Positions 8,150 to 16,348 of a DNA stretch of 64,000 nt are shown piece by piece. Position 1 is the first letter of the stretch, and every line of letters starts with the position of its first letter. The notes under the pieces are model-generated. The model made no database searches. It was not told where the DNA came from and worked only from the letters and a program-made list of their open reading frames with translations. Origin of the DNA: CAIUSP01 sp964594365 (GTDB lineage Bacteria > Actinomycetota > Thermoleophilia > Solirubrobacterales > 70-9); NCBI GenBank assembly GCA_964594365.1, contig CAZQMB010000002.1:1-64000 (forward strand). The letters run 5' to 3'. The translations under genes were made by a program, and so were the position numbers.

Positions 8150-9832
8150 TCAGTCCCAATGCGGGGTGGTCACTGCCCCTTGAGCGGCGCTCGAGACCGA
8201 GGAGGCGTACTTCGCCATGACGCCAGAGGTATAGCTCGGCTCTGGCGGCTCATACGCTTCGAGACGCCTCGCGATCTCTTCCTCGGGGACGTTGAGCGTC
8301 AGAGTGCGATTGGGGATGTCGAACGAGATCTCGTCACCCTCTTCGACGATCGCTATCGGTCCACCTCGGACCGCCTCTGGTGCGACGTGCCCCGCCATCA
8401 GCCCATGGGTGGCTCCGGAGAAGCGGCCATCGGTCAGGAGCGCAACGTCCTCACCCAGTCCTTCGCCGACGAGCGCCGCGGTGACCTGGAGCATCTCACG
8501 CATCCCGGGGCCGCCTGAGGGTCCTTCGTTCCGGATCACGACGATGTCGCCGGCCTTGATCCCGCTCTCCTTGACCGCAGCGAAGGCTGCTTCCTCTGAC
8601 TCGAATACCCGCGCTGGACCCGTCTGGCCCGACCGCTCATGACCGGCGAGTTTCACCACGCATCCCTCCGGCGCGAGGTTGCCACGAAGGATCGCGAGAC
8701 CCCCGTTGGGCTTCAGCGGATCGGAGACGGGCAGAATGACCTCCTGCCCGGGCGTCTCCTTGGCGGAATCGGCGTACTCGCCGATCGTCTTGCCGGTCAC
8801 GGTGATCGACTCGCGATGCAACAGATCCGCTTCGTCCAGACGATGCGCGAGCAGCTCGATACCGCCGGCCTCGTAGAGGTCCTTGGCAACGTATTTCCCG
8901 CCCGGCTTCAGGTCCCCCAGCAGTGGCGTCCGCTCCGAGATCCGGTCGAAGTCCTCGATGTCGAGCCCTATGCCCGACTCCTTCGCAAGCGCCAGCAGGT
9001 GCAGGACCCCGTTGGTGGAGCCGCCCGACATGGCGATGGTCGCGATGGCGTTCTCGATCGATTCCCTGGTGATGATCTGGCTGGGGCGGATGTCCTTCTC
9101 GAGCACGTCCATCACGAGACGTCCGGCCTCGCGCGCAACCTGACCCTTTGCGCCGTCGACGGCAGGAACCATCCCCGATCCCATCGGAGTGATGCCCATG
9201 ACCTCGAACGCGCAGGCCATGGTGTTCGCAGTGAACTGACCGCCGCAGGCTCCGGGGCCCGGACTCGCGCAGCCCTCGAGCTCGGTGAGATCCTCGATGC
9301 TCATGTTGCCGGCCGAATGGGCACCTATCGCCTCGAAGACGTCTTGAATGGTCACCTCTTCGCCGCGCCACTTTCCGGGGAGGATCGACCCTCCGTAGAG
9401 CATCAAGGAGGGAATGTCGAGTCGGGCAAGCGCCATCACGCATCCCGGAATCGTCTTGTCACAACCGGAGAGCGCGATCACGGCGTCGAACTGATATCCG
9501 CGCACCGTGAGTTCGATCGAGTCCGCAATCACCTCGCGGCTGATCAACGAAGTCTTCATGCCTTCGGTTCCCATCGTGATCCCGTCGGAGATCGCGATCG
9601 AGTTGAACTCCATGGGAGTCCCGCCTGCCTCTCGGACGCCCTCCTTGACGTGCTCAGCCAGCCCACGAAGGTGGTAGTTGCAGGGCATGGCTTCGATCCA
9701 GGTATTCGCGATGCCGACCGTCGGTCGGCGCAGTTCCTCGTCGTCGAAGCCGATCCCCTTCATGTACGCGCGGGCGAAGGCCCTCTCGGGGCCGTCGAAC
9801 ACCACGCTGCTGCGCTCTCGCCGATTGCTCAT
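8150..9832 (-). CDS. ilvD: Dihydroxy-acid dehydratase
   Basis: A 560-residue enzyme that dehydrates 2,3-dihydroxy acids to 2-keto acids in valine, leucine and isoleucine synthesis. Cluster-binding and active-site motifs are present: PCNYHL, SGCDKTIPGC, EGCASPGPGACGG and DGRFSGATHG. The three Cys of PCN, SGC and GAC suggest the [2Fe-2S] type. ATG 9832 gives the family's usual N-terminus (MSNRRERSSVVFDGPERA). CATAAT 9 nt upstream (9842-9847) is a near-consensus -10 element overlapping the end of thiD. No other ilv gene is in the window. Confidence 0.97.
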   Translation of the reverse strand: MSNRRERSSVVFDGPERAFARAYMKGIGFDDEELRRPTVGIANTWIEAMPCNYHLRGLAEHVKEGVREAGGTPMEFNSIAISDGITMGTEGMKTSLISREVIADSIELTVRGYQFDAVIALSGCDKTIPGCVMALARLDIPSLMLYGGSILPGKWRGEEVTIQDVFEAIGAHSAGNMSIEDLTELEGCASPGPGACGGQFTANTMACAFEVMGITPMGSGMVPAVDGAKGQVAREAGRLVMDVLEKDIRPSQIITRESIENAIATIAMSGGSTNGVLHLLALAKESGIGLDIEDFDRISERTPLLGDLKPGGKYVAKDLYEAGGIELLAHRLDEADLLHRESITVTGKTIGEYADSAKETPGQEVILPVSDPLKPNGGLAILRGNLAPEGCVVKLAGHERSGQTGPARVFESEEAAFAAVKESGIKAGDIVVIRNEGPSGGPGMREMLQVTAALVGEGLGEDVALLTDGRFSGATHGLMAGHVAPEAVRGGPIAIVEEGDEISFDIPNRTLTLNVPEEEIARRLEAYEPPEPSYTSGVMAKYASSVSSAAQGAVTTPHWD

Positions 9833-9842
9833 CGAGTAGCGA

Positions 9843-10694
9843 TTATGCCGAGGTCCGGGCAGCGACGCCTGCAGCCGAGCGCGCCCATTCTCGCGCCGCT
9901 GCCAAGTCGTGCGCAGAGACCGGTCCAGCACCTTCCCCCAGAGAGGCCAGCCCCTGACCGACAGCCTCGGTGGCCACCGTCCGGGCAAGCCGCGCGGCTC
10001 GATCGATGCTCAGGCCCAAGGCCAGCCCCGCTGCCAGTGCCGAGGCATGGGTACAACCCGAGCCGTGCGCAGCGCCGTCCGGATGCCGTGGGCCAGACAG
10101 CCGGGTCACCACCGACCCATCGAAGAGGAGATCGTCGCCCGCGTCCGTATGACCGCCGGTGACGATCACAGCATCTGGCCCGAGGTCGAACAGGGCTCGC
10201 GCCATCTCCTCCTGATCGGTCTCCGACGCATCTCCCTCGCGCCCCAAGAGCCTCGCGGCCTCGGGGAGGTTCGGGGTGATCACGGTTGCTGCGGGGATGA
10301 TCCGTTCCACCAGGACCTGAAGCGCTGCAGGATCGAGCAGGCGCGACCCGCTCTCGGAGATCATCACCGGGTCTACGACCACGGGCACACCCTCTACCCG
10401 CTCCAGCACCCCTGCCACTGCCTGCGCAGTCTCGGCGCTTCCGAGCATCCCGATCTTGATCGCGTCCACACCGATATCGGATACGACCGAGTCGACCTGG
10501 GAAGCGATCATCGCCGCAGGAACCTGCATGACCTCGGAGACACCGACGGTGTTCTGCGCGGTGAGCGCCACTATGGCCGTTGCCCCGTGGACTCCGCAAC
10601 GTGCGAACGCCTTCAGGTCGGCCTGGATTCCCGCGCCACCTCCCGAATCTGATCCAGCGATGGTCAATGCGACCGGTGTCCGCCTGTCGTGCAT
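9843..10694 (-). CDS. thiD: Hydroxymethylpyrimidine/phosphomethylpyrimidine kinase
   Basis: A 283-residue ribokinase-family kinase that phosphorylates HMP and HMP-P for thiamine synthesis. Visible motifs are TIAGSDSGGGAGIQADLKA at the N-terminus, the PVMISESG strand, TPNLPEAARLLG, and AHGSGCTHASALAAGLALG with the anion hole and catalytic Cys region. ATG 10694 has TAGCCT 7 nt upstream inside the end of dprA, so it probably has its own leaderless promoter. No TPP riboswitch fits the 10-nt gap, and no thiC or thiE is adjacent. Confidence 0.95.
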   Translation of the reverse strand: MHDRRTPVALTIAGSDSGGGAGIQADLKAFARCGVHGATAIVALTAQNTVGVSEVMQVPAAMIASQVDSVVSDIGVDAIKIGMLGSAETAQAVAGVLERVEGVPVVVDPVMISESGSRLLDPAALQVLVERIIPAATVITPNLPEAARLLGREGDASETDQEEMARALFDLGPDAVIVTGGHTDAGDDLLFDGSVVTRLSGPRHPDGAAHGSGCTHASALAAGLALGLSIDRAARLARTVATEAVGQGLASLGEGAGPVSAHDLAAAREWARSAAGVAARTSA

Positions 10695-10701
10695 GCGCGA
10701 C

Positions 10702-10707
10702 AGGCTA
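10702..10707 (-). promoter_or_regulatory. -10 element of thiD, leaderless
   Basis: TAGCCT on the minus strand, 7 nt before ATG 10694. It overlaps the dprA stop region. Confidence 0.5.
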
Positions 10708-11700
10708 GAGAGCCTGCCCGGGATGGGTGAGCGACGTCCTGACGAACCGGCCCTCCGCATCTCGGATCAGGTAGCCGGAGATCTCGAGTCGTGCGAGCGC
10801 GGCGGCCGTAGTCGCCGGATCCTGGGCGGCCGCGAGGGCGATCTGATCAGCGGTTCCGGCCTCCCGCTCGATCCACTCCAGCACCTGCAGGGTCTCGGCT
10901 GGCAGATCCGGACCGGTCCTCTCGCCCGTTCTTTCCCGCATCCCGGGGCCGATCAGCGTGTCCAGCACGTCATCTGCGTGGCGCACCACGTGGGCTCCAT
11001 CCCGAAGGAGTGAGTTGACGCCCTGTCCGTTGGCATGCGCAACCCCTGCCGGAACCGCTCCGATCTCGCGTCCGAGATCAGCTGCCATGGTCGCTGTGAT
11101 CAGGGAGCCGGACGAGATCCGGGCCTCGACGATCACGGTCATGTCCCCCAAGGCCGCCATCAAGCGATTCCGGGCGGGGAAGGTCCACTTCCTGGGCTGG
11201 CTGCCTGGTGGCAGCTCCGACAGCACCAGACCGCTCCGGATGATCTCGCGGTAGAGAGGTTCGAGCTTGCGTGGGTAGCAGACGTCGGCGCCACTGCCGA
11301 GCACTGCGATCGTGGGCTTCCCCGAGTCGAGTGCCCCCTGATGGGCTGCTGCATCGATCCCGAGAGCCATCCCACTGACGACGAGCGCCCCGGAGATCGT
11401 GAGGTCTCTCGACAATGACTGCGCGGTCGCCAGCCCCGCCCTCGAAGCCCTGCGCGCACCGACGATCGTGATGATGGGACGCGACTCGCAGAGGTCTTGC
11501 AGGAGGCGGCGGTCGCCGAGTCCGAAGAGCGCTGGTGGTGGGTCGGTGAGGTCGAGCAGCTTCGGCGGAAAGTCTCCGGAGTGTCGGCAGACCGACCAAC
11601 AGGTCGAGGAAGCGATCTCGACTGCTGTCGGCGACCGCGCGCCTACCGGATCTCGAATCGACGAGAGGCACCGTTCGCACGCCTCGGGGGCGGCGCTCAA
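10705..11700 (-). CDS. dprA: DNA processing protein DprA
   Basis: A 331-residue RecA-loading protein that protects single-stranded DNA during transformation and recombination. After a short N-terminal region with the typical PPKLLDLTDPPPALFGLG, the Rossmann-like domain has TIVGARRASRAGLATAQ, VSGMALGIDAAAH and AVLGSGADVCYP. A C-terminal winged helix (DLPAETLQVLEWIEREAGTA) ends the protein. The TTG start overlaps the comM stop as TTGA, so the two are coupled. Pairing with comM suggests DNA uptake or recombination, although no comEA or comEC is in the window. Confidence 0.95.
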   Translation of the reverse strand: MSAAPEACERCLSSIRDPVGARSPTAVEIASSTCWSVCRHSGDFPPKLLDLTDPPPALFGLGDRRLLQDLCESRPIITIVGARRASRAGLATAQSLSRDLTISGALVVSGMALGIDAAAHQGALDSGKPTIAVLGSGADVCYPRKLEPLYREIIRSGLVLSELPPGSQPRKWTFPARNRLMAALGDMTVIVEARISSGSLITATMAADLGREIGAVPAGVAHANGQGVNSLLRDGAHVVRHADDVLDTLIGPGMRERTGERTGPDLPAETLQVLEWIEREAGTADQIALAAAQDPATTAAALARLEISGYLIRDAEGRFVRTSLTHPGQAL

Positions 11701-13196
11701 TCCGCACCGGCTCTCCGGTACACGAGCGCCTGGGCGACCGACTCCTCATCGATCTTTTCCTGCTCCCGGAGGTCCGCGATGGTCAGCGACAGCTTGACCA
11801 CGCGCTCCCATCCACGGCCGCTCAGCGAGAGTCGGCGATGACCCTCTGCCAACATCTTCTCGGCTCCAGCGGTGAAGCAGGTATGGGCTCGGAGCTGATC
11901 GGGGCTGAGTCGGGAGTTGAGCACCCCTCCCTGTCTCTCGCGTTGCCTGGCGACCGCGATCTCGACCCGTCTGCGAACCGCGGCGGAACTCTCGCCTGCC
12001 TCCGACCTCATGCTCTCAGCCGAAGGGGTCTCGACGATCGCCGCTACGTCGATTCGGTCGGACAGCGCACCGCTGAGTTTCGACCGATACTTCGCCACTG
12101 CGACCGGATGGCAACGACACTCACCGGAATCCTCCCCGCGGCCACAGGGACAGGGGTTGGAAGCGGCAACCAGGAGGAACCTGCTCGGAAACTCCAGTGT
12201 GCGATTGGATCTGGTGACGCTGACGTATCCATCCTCGAGCGGCTGACGAAGAGCCTCGAGCGAGTCCCGGCGGAACTCACCCAACTCATCGAGGAAGAGC
12301 ACCCCATTGTGCGCACGCGTGATCTCGCCCGGTCGCGGCCCAGCCCCACCTCCGAGCAGCGCAGATGGAGAGACGCTGTGGTGCGGGGCCCGGAACGGCC
12401 GGCGGGCCGGCAGCGTGAACCGATCACCGCACGCCCCTGCAATCCGCACCACCTCGAGAGCCTCGGACGGCTCCAGCGCCGGGAGGATCGAGGGCAATCG
12501 CCGTGCAGCAAGGGTCTTGCCGGCGCCAGGGGGACCGGTGAGGAGCAGGCTGTGACCTCCCGAGGCGACCACCTCGAGTGCCTGCCGGAGGAAGGGTTGA
12601 CCCTTCAGGTCCGCCAGATCGGGTGAAACCGCCGGCTCGCCACCTGCGATCACTGCTTCGGGGGCGACGACGGGGTCCGGGGACCATCCTCCCGAGCTCA
12701 AGGGCGCGAGCTGTCTGATCGAATCGAGCGGAATGACCTCGAGTCCCTCGACCAGCGCGGCGACCGCAGCGTCCTCTCGCGCGACCACCAGACCGCGTAG
12801 GCCCCACTCCATCACCTTCACGGCCATCGCCAGCACCCCCGGTACCGGACGAATACTCCCGTCGAGTGCGAGCTCCCCGGCAAACGCAACGCGCTCGAGC
12901 AGGCTTGGGGCGATCTGTCCACTGGCAGCCAGCAGCCCTGCAGCGATCGCCAGATCGAAACCCGGTCCAGCCTTCTTGAGATCTCCCGGTGCCAGGTTTG
13001 CGGTGATTCGCCTGAGTGGGAATTCGAAGCCGCAGTTGCTGAGCGCCGACCTCACCCGCTCCCTGGACTCCCTGACCGAGGTGTCTGGCAGCCCGACGAC
13101 CGTGAAGGCCGGAAGCCCGCGGTTCAGGTCCACCTCGACGTGAACGGGTTCAGCCTCGATTCCCACCAGAGCGAGTGTCCGCGACACGGCCAGCAT
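11697..13196 (-). CDS. comM: YifB/ComM family Mg-chelatase-like AAA+ ATPase
   Basis: A 499-residue protein with an N-terminal Lon-like S5 domain (about 1-150, VEVDLNRGLPAFTVVGLPD), a Mg-chelatase AAA+ core with Walker A LLTGPPGAGKTLAARRLPS and Walker B GVLFLDELGEF, a Cys cluster (CPCGRGEDSGECRC), and a C-terminal lid helix region. ComM is a hexameric helicase that promotes branch migration during natural transformation. TAGGGT 9 nt before ATG marks a leaderless promoter. The stop overlaps the dprA start. It is divergent from yraN, another competence-associated protein. Confidence 0.95.
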   Translation of the reverse strand: MLAVSRTLALVGIEAEPVHVEVDLNRGLPAFTVVGLPDTSVRESRERVRSALSNCGFEFPLRRITANLAPGDLKKAGPGFDLAIAAGLLAASGQIAPSLLERVAFAGELALDGSIRPVPGVLAMAVKVMEWGLRGLVVAREDAAVAALVEGLEVIPLDSIRQLAPLSSGGWSPDPVVAPEAVIAGGEPAVSPDLADLKGQPFLRQALEVVASGGHSLLLTGPPGAGKTLAARRLPSILPALEPSEALEVVRIAGACGDRFTLPARRPFRAPHHSVSPSALLGGGAGPRPGEITRAHNGVLFLDELGEFRRDSLEALRQPLEDGYVSVTRSNRTLEFPSRFLLVAASNPCPCGRGEDSGECRCHPVAVAKYRSKLSGALSDRIDVAAIVETPSAESMRSEAGESSAAVRRRVEIAVARQRERQGGVLNSRLSPDQLRAHTCFTAGAEKMLAEGHRRLSLSGRGWERVVKLSLTIADLREQEKIDEESVAQALVYRRAGAD

Positions 13197-13205
13197 TGGA
13201 CCGGC

Positions 13206-13211
13206 ACCCTA
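13206..13211 (-). promoter_or_regulatory. -10 element of comM, leaderless
   Basis: TAGGGT on the minus strand, 9 nt before ATG 13196. It is the same hexamer and spacing as at the thioesterase gene (4400-4405). Confidence 0.5.
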
Positions 13212-13290
13212 GGAGCGACGAAACCAACGAACGCACGGAAAACGGTTCGAATCGGTGAATGATCTGGAACGCATGCCGTCTCCCGCGTGA

Positions 13291-13707
13291 ATGCGGGTCG
13301 CGGATCATCTCGCTGTGACCCGCGACAGGATCGAGCTCGGGAGGTTGGGAGAGGACCTCGCAGCACGCTCGCTCACGCACAAAGGCTGGGAGGTGATTGC
13401 ACGCAACGTGAATCTGTCGCGGGGAGAGCTGGACCTGATCGCCCGCGACGGTGACACCCTGGTCTTCGTCGAGGTGAAGACGCTTCGAACCCGCGTGGAT
13501 GAACGGGGCAGCGCTCCTGAGCACGCCTTCCTGGCCGTCGACGGCAGGAAACAGTCGAAGATCCGGAGGCTCGCTGCCGAGTGGCTGGCTCTAGGTTGCA
13601 CGCCAGTCGGAATAGCGGAATTCAGATTCGACGTGATCGGGGTCGAGTTCGATGACGACCCTCCGAATGGACGACCGCGCCTCGAACACATCGAACACGC
13701 ATTCTGA
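13291..13707 (+). CDS. yraN: UPF0102 / YraN family protein
   Basis: A 138-residue Holliday-junction-resolvase-like protein. The nuclease-like core shows LGRLGEDLAARSLTHKGWEV, RGELDLIARDGDTLVFVEVK (the ELD...EVK acidic set) and RKQSKIRRLAAEWLA. Its role is not firmly established; linkage to comM/dprA on the neighbouring strand suggests DNA processing. ATG 13291 is taken, but GTG 13315 (VTRDRIELGRLGE) would give a more typical start, and no ribosome binding site separates them. Confidence 0.88.
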   Translation: MRVADHLAVTRDRIELGRLGEDLAARSLTHKGWEVIARNVNLSRGELDLIARDGDTLVFVEVKTLRTRVDERGSAPEHAFLAVDGRKQSKIRRLAAEWLALGCTPVGIAEFRFDVIGVEFDDDPPNGRPRLEHIEHAF

Positions 13708-13717
13708 GCTTGCTCAG
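13704..13717. terminator. Inverted repeat at convergent yraN/rnhB ends
   Basis: CTGAGCTTGCTCAG forms a 6-bp stem with a 2-nt loop. It contains the TGA of yraN and the TGA of rnhB. It could terminate both transcripts, but there is no U-tract. Confidence 0.3.
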
Positions 13718-14478
13718 GCGGCCGAATCCAGATCCAACTGGCTGTAGGCGACGGAGGCGAACGACCTCCGGTGGAGCGGAGAGATCCCGATGCTCGCGAT
13801 GGCATCACGATGCGCGGTGCTCGAATAACCGGCGTGGCTGCCGAAACCCCATCCCGGAAAGAGACGATCGGCATGCTGCATGAATCGATCGCGGGTGACC
13901 TTTGCCACCACGGACGCCGCCGCGATTGCCGCGCTCCTCGAGTCTCCCTTCACCACCGGCTCATGGTCGAGTTCACAGGCGGGCAACGAGAAGCCGTCGA
14001 CCAGCAGGGTCGCGTCAGGGCGAGCAAGGGCCTGAAGACAGTCGGTGAGGGCCGCGAGATTCGCCTTGTGTACTCCGCCCCGGTCTATCTCCTCCACGGA
14101 CCTCACCGAAACGGCGGTGGCGGTGGCGGCTCGCAGTACCGCCGGGTAGAGACGCTCGCGTTCCGCAGACGATCTCTTCTTGGAATCGTCGAGACGGGCG
14201 AGGGCCAGCCGGTCGGAGCGCGAGATGCCGTCGAGATCGAGCAGGACTCCCGCGGCTACCAACGGACCCGCAAGACAGCCTCTGCCAGCCTCGTCGGTGC
14301 CACCAACGTAACGAGTGCCGAACCCCCGGTCGAATCTGAAGAGCGGGCCGGCAGACGGGGCAGGGCGCTTGCTAGAAGAACCCGATCCGGTCCGGCGGCC
14401 AGTAGGTCGCGAAGGCCTGCCCGATGATCCATCGCTTCGGGATTGGTCCCCAGAACCTGCTGTCGTCGCTCGCCCCAC
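13714..14478 (-). CDS. rnhB: Ribonuclease HII
   Basis: A 254-residue type 2 RNase H that cleaves RNA-DNA hybrids and single ribonucleotides in DNA. Motifs are GTDEAGRGCLAGPLVAAGV (catalytic Asp-Glu), LARLDDSKKRS, LLVDGFSLP, and the KGDSRSAAIAAASVVAKVTRD block. The catalytic domain starts near residue 57. The only usable start codon before it is GTG 14478, which gives a 107-nt overlap with the end of lepB and a Gly/Ser/Arg-rich N-terminal tail of doubtful value. No ATG, GTG, TTG or CTG occurs in frame between the lepB stop and the domain. Confidence 0.9.
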   Translation of the reverse strand: MGRATTAGSGDQSRSDGSSGRPSRPTGRRTGSGSSSKRPAPSAGPLFRFDRGFGTRYVGGTDEAGRGCLAGPLVAAGVLLDLDGISRSDRLALARLDDSKKRSSAERERLYPAVLRAATATAVSVRSVEEIDRGGVHKANLAALTDCLQALARPDATLLVDGFSLPACELDHEPVVKGDSRSAAIAAASVVAKVTRDRFMQHADRLFPGWGFGSHAGYSSTAHRDAIASIGISPLHRRSFASVAYSQLDLDSAA

Positions 14479-14983
14479 GATTGTCGCCCATCATGAAGTA
14501 GTGGCCCGGCGGAATCTCGATCGCCCTCGGGAGGTTGCACTCACCTCCGGGCTGACAGGGGGTGATGAAGTCCTCGTCGGCGCGCACGCCGTTGACCACG
14601 GGGACGCCTCCTACGACCTTGACCGTATCCCCGGGTCCGGCGACCACCCGCTTGATGAAGTTCACATCCGCCTGCTGCGGTGTCGCCTTCGGGCACGGCT
14701 GACCGATCTTCCTGACCACACCGCACTGCGTACCCCTTTCTGCACCCTCGGGAGGGTGGAACACGACGATGTCGTTGATCTCAGGGTCCGTGAACTTGTA
14801 GATGAAGCGGTTCACCAGCACCCGCTGCCCCACGGTCAAGGTCGGCTCCATCGACTCGGAAGGGATCTGGTACGGCTTGACGACGAACGCCTGGATCCCG
14901 ACCGCGAGGCCGAGGGCCAACACGACGATCACCACCAACTCGACGATTGCACCGCCAGTGGTAGTTGGCTTGGGTAGCTTCAG
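14372..14983 (-). CDS. lepB: Signal peptidase I, probable CTG start
   Basis: A membrane protease that removes Sec/Tat signal peptides. One N-terminal transmembrane helix (ELVVIVVLALGLAVGIQAFV) is followed by YQIPSESMEPTL with the catalytic Ser, then IKRVVAGPGD with the catalytic Lys, and GDNRGASDDSRFWGPI. TTG 14938 would cut into the membrane helix. The coding sequence continues upstream as LKLPKPTTTGGAIVE to CTG 14983, which overlaps the rplS stop as CTGA. That start gives 203 residues. The overlap with rplS implies co-translation. Confidence 0.9.
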   Translation of the reverse strand: MKLPKPTTTGGAIVELVVIVVLALGLAVGIQAFVVKPYQIPSESMEPTLTVGQRVLVNRFIYKFTDPEINDIVVFHPPEGAERGTQCGVVRKIGQPCPKATPQQADVNFIKRVVAGPGDTVKVVGGVPVVNGVRADEDFITPCQPGGECNLPRAIEIPPGHYFMMGDNRGASDDSRFWGPIPKRWIIGQAFATYWPPDRIGFF

Positions 14984-15615
14984 TCTTTGTCCCCGGAGTC
15001 GGCGTCGTCGCCGGGCTCCGAGACCTCTTCGTCCGCTGCCGGGGCCTCTTCCGAAGGCTCATCTTCGGCAGGCTTCTCTTCAGCAGGCTTCTCTTCGGCA
15101 GGCGGCTCATCCTTCTCGCCCTCCTCCTGATCAGGGGCCTCCTCTCCCGTCTCATCAGCTCCATCCGGAGCCTCGCCCTCGACAGGTGTCTCGACCTCTC
15201 CAACCACCTCGGTGATGGTCGCGCCTTCGGCATCAGTGGCCTCTCCTTCTCCCACCAGCAGATCCTCTGCGATACCCCGCTTCTCGGTTACCCGTGCGCT
15301 CTTGCCGAGCTTCTCCCTCAGGTAGTAGAGCTTCGCCCTGCGGACAGCCCCGCGAGAAGAGACCTCCAGCTTCTCGATCTTCGGAGAGTGGAGCGGAAAG
15401 GTCCTCTCCACCCCGACGCCGAAGGAGGTCTTGCGGACCGTGAAGGTCTCGCGGACACCGCTCCCCTGACGTTTGATCACGACACCCTCGAATACCTGGG
15501 TACGGCGGCGGCTTCCCTCGACGACCTCGAAGTGAACGCGCACGCTGTCGCCTGCGCCGAATCTCGGACGCTCCTGGATCTGTTCCTGCTCGAGCTTGTC
15601 GATTACCGTGCTCAT
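14980..15615 (-). CDS. rplS: 50S ribosomal protein L19 with long acidic C-terminal tail
   Basis: A 211-residue protein; L19 itself is about 115. Residues 1-114 are a normal L19 core (FGAGDSVRVHFEVVEGSRRR, FEGVVIKRQGSGVRETFTVR, ERTFPLHSPKIEKLEV). Residues 115-211 are an added, strongly acidic, low-complexity tail rich in Glu, Asp, Pro and Ala, including tandem AEEKP units. L19 sits at the 30S-50S interface. ATG 15615 gives the conventional start MSTVIDKLEQEQ. A -10 (TACCAT, 15667-15672) predicts a leader of about 45 nt with a hairpin. The stop overlaps lepB. Confidence 0.95.
   Translation of the reverse strand: MSTVIDKLEQEQIQERPRFGAGDSVRVHFEVVEGSRRRTQVFEGVVIKRQGSGVRETFTVRKTSFGVGVERTFPLHSPKIEKLEVSSRGAVRRAKLYYLREKLGKSARVTEKRGIAEDLLVGEGEATDAEGATITEVVGEVETPVEGEAPDGADETGEEAPDQEEGEKDEPPAEEKPAEEKPAEDEPSEEAPAADEEVSEPGDDADSGDKD
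15062..15106. repeat. Three 15-bp tandem repeats in rplS tail
   Basis: Three 15-bp units (TCTTCGGCAGGCTTC with small changes in units 2 and 3) encode the repeated AEEKP/AEDEP segments of the L19 tail. The copy number may vary between strains. Confidence 0.7.
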
Positions 15616-15635
15616 GGATTCGGGTGGTTCGGCGA

Positions 15636-15656
15636 AGGTCTTCCGACGAATGACCT
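15636..15656 (-). promoter_or_regulatory. Hairpin in rplS leader
   Basis: On the minus strand AGGTC-A-TTC/GTCG/GAA-GACCT folds into an 8-bp stem with one bulged base and a 4-nt loop, about 20 nt before ATG. It lies in the predicted leader between -10 TACCAT and L19. A ribosomal-protein autoregulatory role is only a guess. Confidence 0.3.
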
Positions 15657-15666
15657 GCGGGCGCGA

Positions 15667-15672
15667 ATGGTA
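15667..15672 (-). promoter_or_regulatory. -10 element of rplS-lepB-rnhB
   Basis: TACCAT on the minus strand just beyond the trmD stop codon. The predicted transcript starts near 15660, leaving a leader of about 45 nt. Confidence 0.4.
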
Positions 15673-15676
15673 GCGA

Positions 15677-16348
15677 CTAGCCGGGGTCACGCCCTGCACG
15701 ATCCCTGCTTTCGGCAAGACGCCAGTCACGTACCGCTCCGTGATCTCCGGAGAGGAGCACCTCGGGCACAGGCCAGTCACGATATGTGGCAGGACGTGTG
15801 TAGTGCGGATACTCCGGAGCGCCGTCGAGAGCTTCGCTGAAGGACTCCTCGATCGAACTGCTCTCGTCCCCGAGAGCGCCAGGCAGCTTGCGCAGGACTG
15901 CGTCGGCGACGACCATCGCAGCCAACTCGCCCCCGGAGAGGACGAAGCGGCCGATCGAGATGGATCCATCCACGAGGTTCTCGATCACCCTCTCGTCGAA
16001 ACCCTCATAACGCCCGCACAGCAGGGCGAGGTGATCGATCCCGGACATATCCACTGCTGTCGCCTCCTCGAAGACCTTCCCCTGGGGAGAGAGGGCGAAT
16101 ATCTCCACGCTCGAACGGTCGGATCCGTAAGCCGACTCGAGTGCTGCGTCGACCACATCGACCCTCATCACCATCCCGGCACCGCCACCGTACGGTGCAT
16201 CGTCCACCTGTCCGGCGCTCAGCGGTGTGGTCTCCCGATAGTCGAACAGGCGGATCTCGCTTCCCTGATCGAGCAGGTTGGTTACGTGACGCTGAGCGAG
16301 GAACCAACTGAAGTGGTCCGGAAAGAGAGTGAAGACGTCGAGTCGCAA
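15677..16348 (-). CDS. trmD: tRNA (guanine-N1)-methyltransferase TrmD
   Basis: A 223-residue SPOUT methyltransferase that makes m1G37 in tRNAs and so prevents +1 frameshifting. Motifs are LDVFTLFPDHF at the N-terminus, DDAPYGGGAGMVMRVD, LLCGRYEGFDERV, and the trefoil-knot SAM site SIGRFVLSGGELAAMVV. TTG 16348 is the start. It follows khpA by 23 nt. The usual rimM between them is absent. Confidence 0.97.
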   Translation of the reverse strand: MRLDVFTLFPDHFSWFLAQRHVTNLLDQGSEIRLFDYRETTPLSAGQVDDAPYGGGAGMVMRVDVVDAALESAYGSDRSSVEIFALSPQGKVFEEATAVDMSGIDHLALLCGRYEGFDERVIENLVDGSISIGRFVLSGGELAAMVVADAVLRKLPGALGDESSSIEESFSEALDGAPEYPHYTRPATYRDWPVPEVLLSGDHGAVRDWRLAESRDRAGRDPG

